A stretch of 25,986 nt of DNA from Bacteroidaceae bacterium (GTDB lineage: Bacteria > Bacteroidota > Bacteroidia > Bacteroidales > Bacteroidaceae). The DNA is taken from NCBI GenBank assembly GCA_900752815.1, contig CAADWS010000035.1:1-25986 (forward strand), in the 5' to 3' direction. The stretch's first letter is position 1. Each line of letters begins with the position of its first letter. Shown piece by piece: positions 24,726 through 25,986 of the stretch. The translations under genes were made by a program, and so were the position numbers. The notes under the pieces were generated by a model. The model saw only the letters and a list, made by a program, of their open reading frames with translations, ran no database searches and had not been told where the DNA came from.

Positions 24726-25986
24726 TCAGGACTTGACATCCTTCATCAAAAAATAATCTACTCCCAGCTGACAGGCCGACTGCGCCACAAAGCGTAGGGC
24801 CAAGGCATTTTCCACCGGCGAACAGGTGCCCAGGTCGACAACTGTCACCCCGGCATGTTCCGCCTGCAGCCGGACCTCCGACATTCTGCGCCCGTTGACC
24901 CAAACTTCAACAGGTCCACAGCGCGGACCTGTCAGCAGACACACGCGCAGCGGAACCGCATGGAACACTTCAGTCAGTCGCACTTCCGCAAAACCACCGG
25001 CAGGCAGACGGAAACAGCGGGCCGCGCCGTCACTCAGTTCGCCCCACACCTCCATCCGCTCAACCGGCGCCACGCCCGAAGCCGTCTGCCACGTCTGCAT
25101 GGCCTCGGCTTCCACCGCATCGGGGCAGATGTAACGGCGGGCCTTGCTTTGTTCGCAAAGTGCCTGCAATTCGGACAATGACATCACGGGACGGGCCGCC
25201 CACCCGGGCAAAGGGGCACGATTGGTGACAGCGCCCGGACGGGCATAGAAATAAGTATTGACGGCATACAGCAAATGGAACCAGCTGGTGCGGGTTCCGC
25301 TCGACGACTCCATATTGAAGTCGAGCCGACGGGCAAAGGGAATGGCATCGAGCGAACGGGTGCGTGTGCAGGTGTTGTATCCCATCGAGCGCGGTGCGGC
25401 CACACGCACGTTGGCTAGAAACGGCTGACTGAATTCGTCGGCCGGTGTCGGCACCACGCCGCCGGCCCATCCGTAATAGTCCTCCGTCCCGGTGCCGAAA
25501 TGAGAGGGGAAGGTATCGTTGTCAACATAAACCTTCTCATCGCCTTCTCCCCACCAGCCCTGGATGGGATTAAGCACAGTCATCTGATCGCCGACGTAAC
25601 GTCCGCAACCCCCCACTTTTACAAAGTTATAGTCGAAAAGAGGAAAACCGGGCGTCGGTTCCCCCGTCTGCCAACGGGAATGAAAATAAAGAGAATTGTC
25701 CTGCCAGCGGTAGGGCTGTGAAATCACGGAAAAATCGGCCTCAACCGGCTGCCGGCCCAGATTCTCCAGCGTCACACTGGCCCGGCGGCGGAAAGGCATG
25801 ACCCAGCGGCACACCATGGTGCCGTCGGGGCGGACGGAGCGTTCCCACATTCGATAGGCCTGATGCCCCACTCCGTTATTGAAAAAATCGCCCAACGGAG
25901 TCCATACGGTCTGCTCGCCGTCGAAACTCATCTTGAGCACGGTGGAGCGTAACGCCTGCACCGTGTCGGCAGCCGAAAGGCGGAAC
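24726..25986 (-). CDS. GH172 (DUF2961) enzyme, 5' end outside the window
   Basis: This is the C-terminal 420 residues of a GH172 enzyme; the frame is open through the window edge, so the start and any signal peptide are missing. The family core is clear: WWGEGDEKVYVDNDT followed by FPSHFGTGTEDYYGWAGG. The two likely catalytic glutamates (codons at 25545-25547 and 25482-25484) are 21 residues apart, the spacing I recall for the nucleophile and acid/base of the characterised alpha-D-fructofuranosidase. PLGDFFNNG and CRWVMPFRRRA are further family landmarks. The last 130 residues form an extra beta-sandwich, probably carbohydrate binding. Known members act on alpha-fructofuranosides or D-arabinofuranosides and related furanosides. 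It is followed closely by the DUF6067-like gene, suggesting a joint target glycan. Confidence 0.85.
   Translation of the reverse strand, partial: FRLSAADTVQALRSTVLKMSFDGEQTVWTPLGDFFNNGVGHQAYRMWERSVRPDGTMVCRWVMPFRRRASVTLENLGRQPVEADFSVISQPYRWQDNSLYFHSRWQTGEPTPGFPLFDYNFVKVGGCGRYVGDQMTVLNPIQGWWGEGDEKVYVDNDTFPSHFGTGTEDYYGWAGGVVPTPADEFSQPFLANVRVAAPRSMGYNTCTRTRSLDAIPFARRLDFNMESSSGTRTSWFHLLYAVNTYFYARPGAVTNRAPLPGWAARPVMSLSELQALCEQSKARRYICPDAVEAEAMQTWQTASGVAPVERMEVWGELSDGAARCFRLPAGGFAEVRLTEVFHAVPLRVCLLTGPRCGPVEVWVNGRRMSEVRLQAEHAGVTVVDLGTCSPVENALALRFVAQSACQLGVDYFLMKDVKS

Overview
This window looks like a chromosomal segment of a Bacteroidales bacterium with a fairly GC-rich genome. The evidence is Bacteroidetes-type promoters (TAnnTTTG at -7, TTG or TTTG about 19 bases upstream), a two-piece-free ssrA gene whose tag reads GENKYALAA, DUF4468 and DUF5107 proteins, and many exported glycoside hydrolases. 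The genus cannot be fixed from the sequence alone.

Layout. (1) 42-827, minus: acyl-ACP thioesterase with its own promoter. (2) 1084-13617, minus: a sugar-utilisation cluster, transcribed in the order sugar-porter MFS permease, cytosolic DUF5107/TPR protein, two different exported GH2 enzymes, and a GH95-like lipoprotein. A divergent AraC-type activator gene (13913-14794, plus) faces it across a promoter region that holds a pair of direct repeats 21 bp apart. The cluster has no SusC/SusD pair, so the model is: exported hydrolases release a small sugar, the MFS permease imports it, and the DUF5107 protein acts in the cytosol. (3) 15155-15556, plus: tmRNA with promoter and terminator. (4) 15708-21564, minus: an AT-richer stretch with a DUF4468 secreted protein and a large DNA-repair helicase locus. 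The helicase reads as one polypeptide (DEDDh exonuclease, Cys4 cluster, RecQ helicase, winged helix, UvrD helicase) cut by a single in-frame TAG codon at 19630-19632. A 29-codon upstream ORF with a perfect AGGAGG site precedes it and overlaps its start. (5) 22014-25986, minus: the end of another glycan locus, with a partial GH172 (DUF2961) enzyme followed by a DUF6067-like putative glycosidase.

The signals I find most worth pursuing are the amber codon inside the exonuclease/RecQ/UvrD composite, the SD-bearing leader ORF in front of it, and two related arrays of a 21-bp repeat. The arrays sit in the same orientation just downstream of stop codons at 952-1039 and 14860-14943. The GH95-like enzyme (altered catalytic positions) and the DUF5107 protein are the best candidates for undescribed carbohydrate chemistry.
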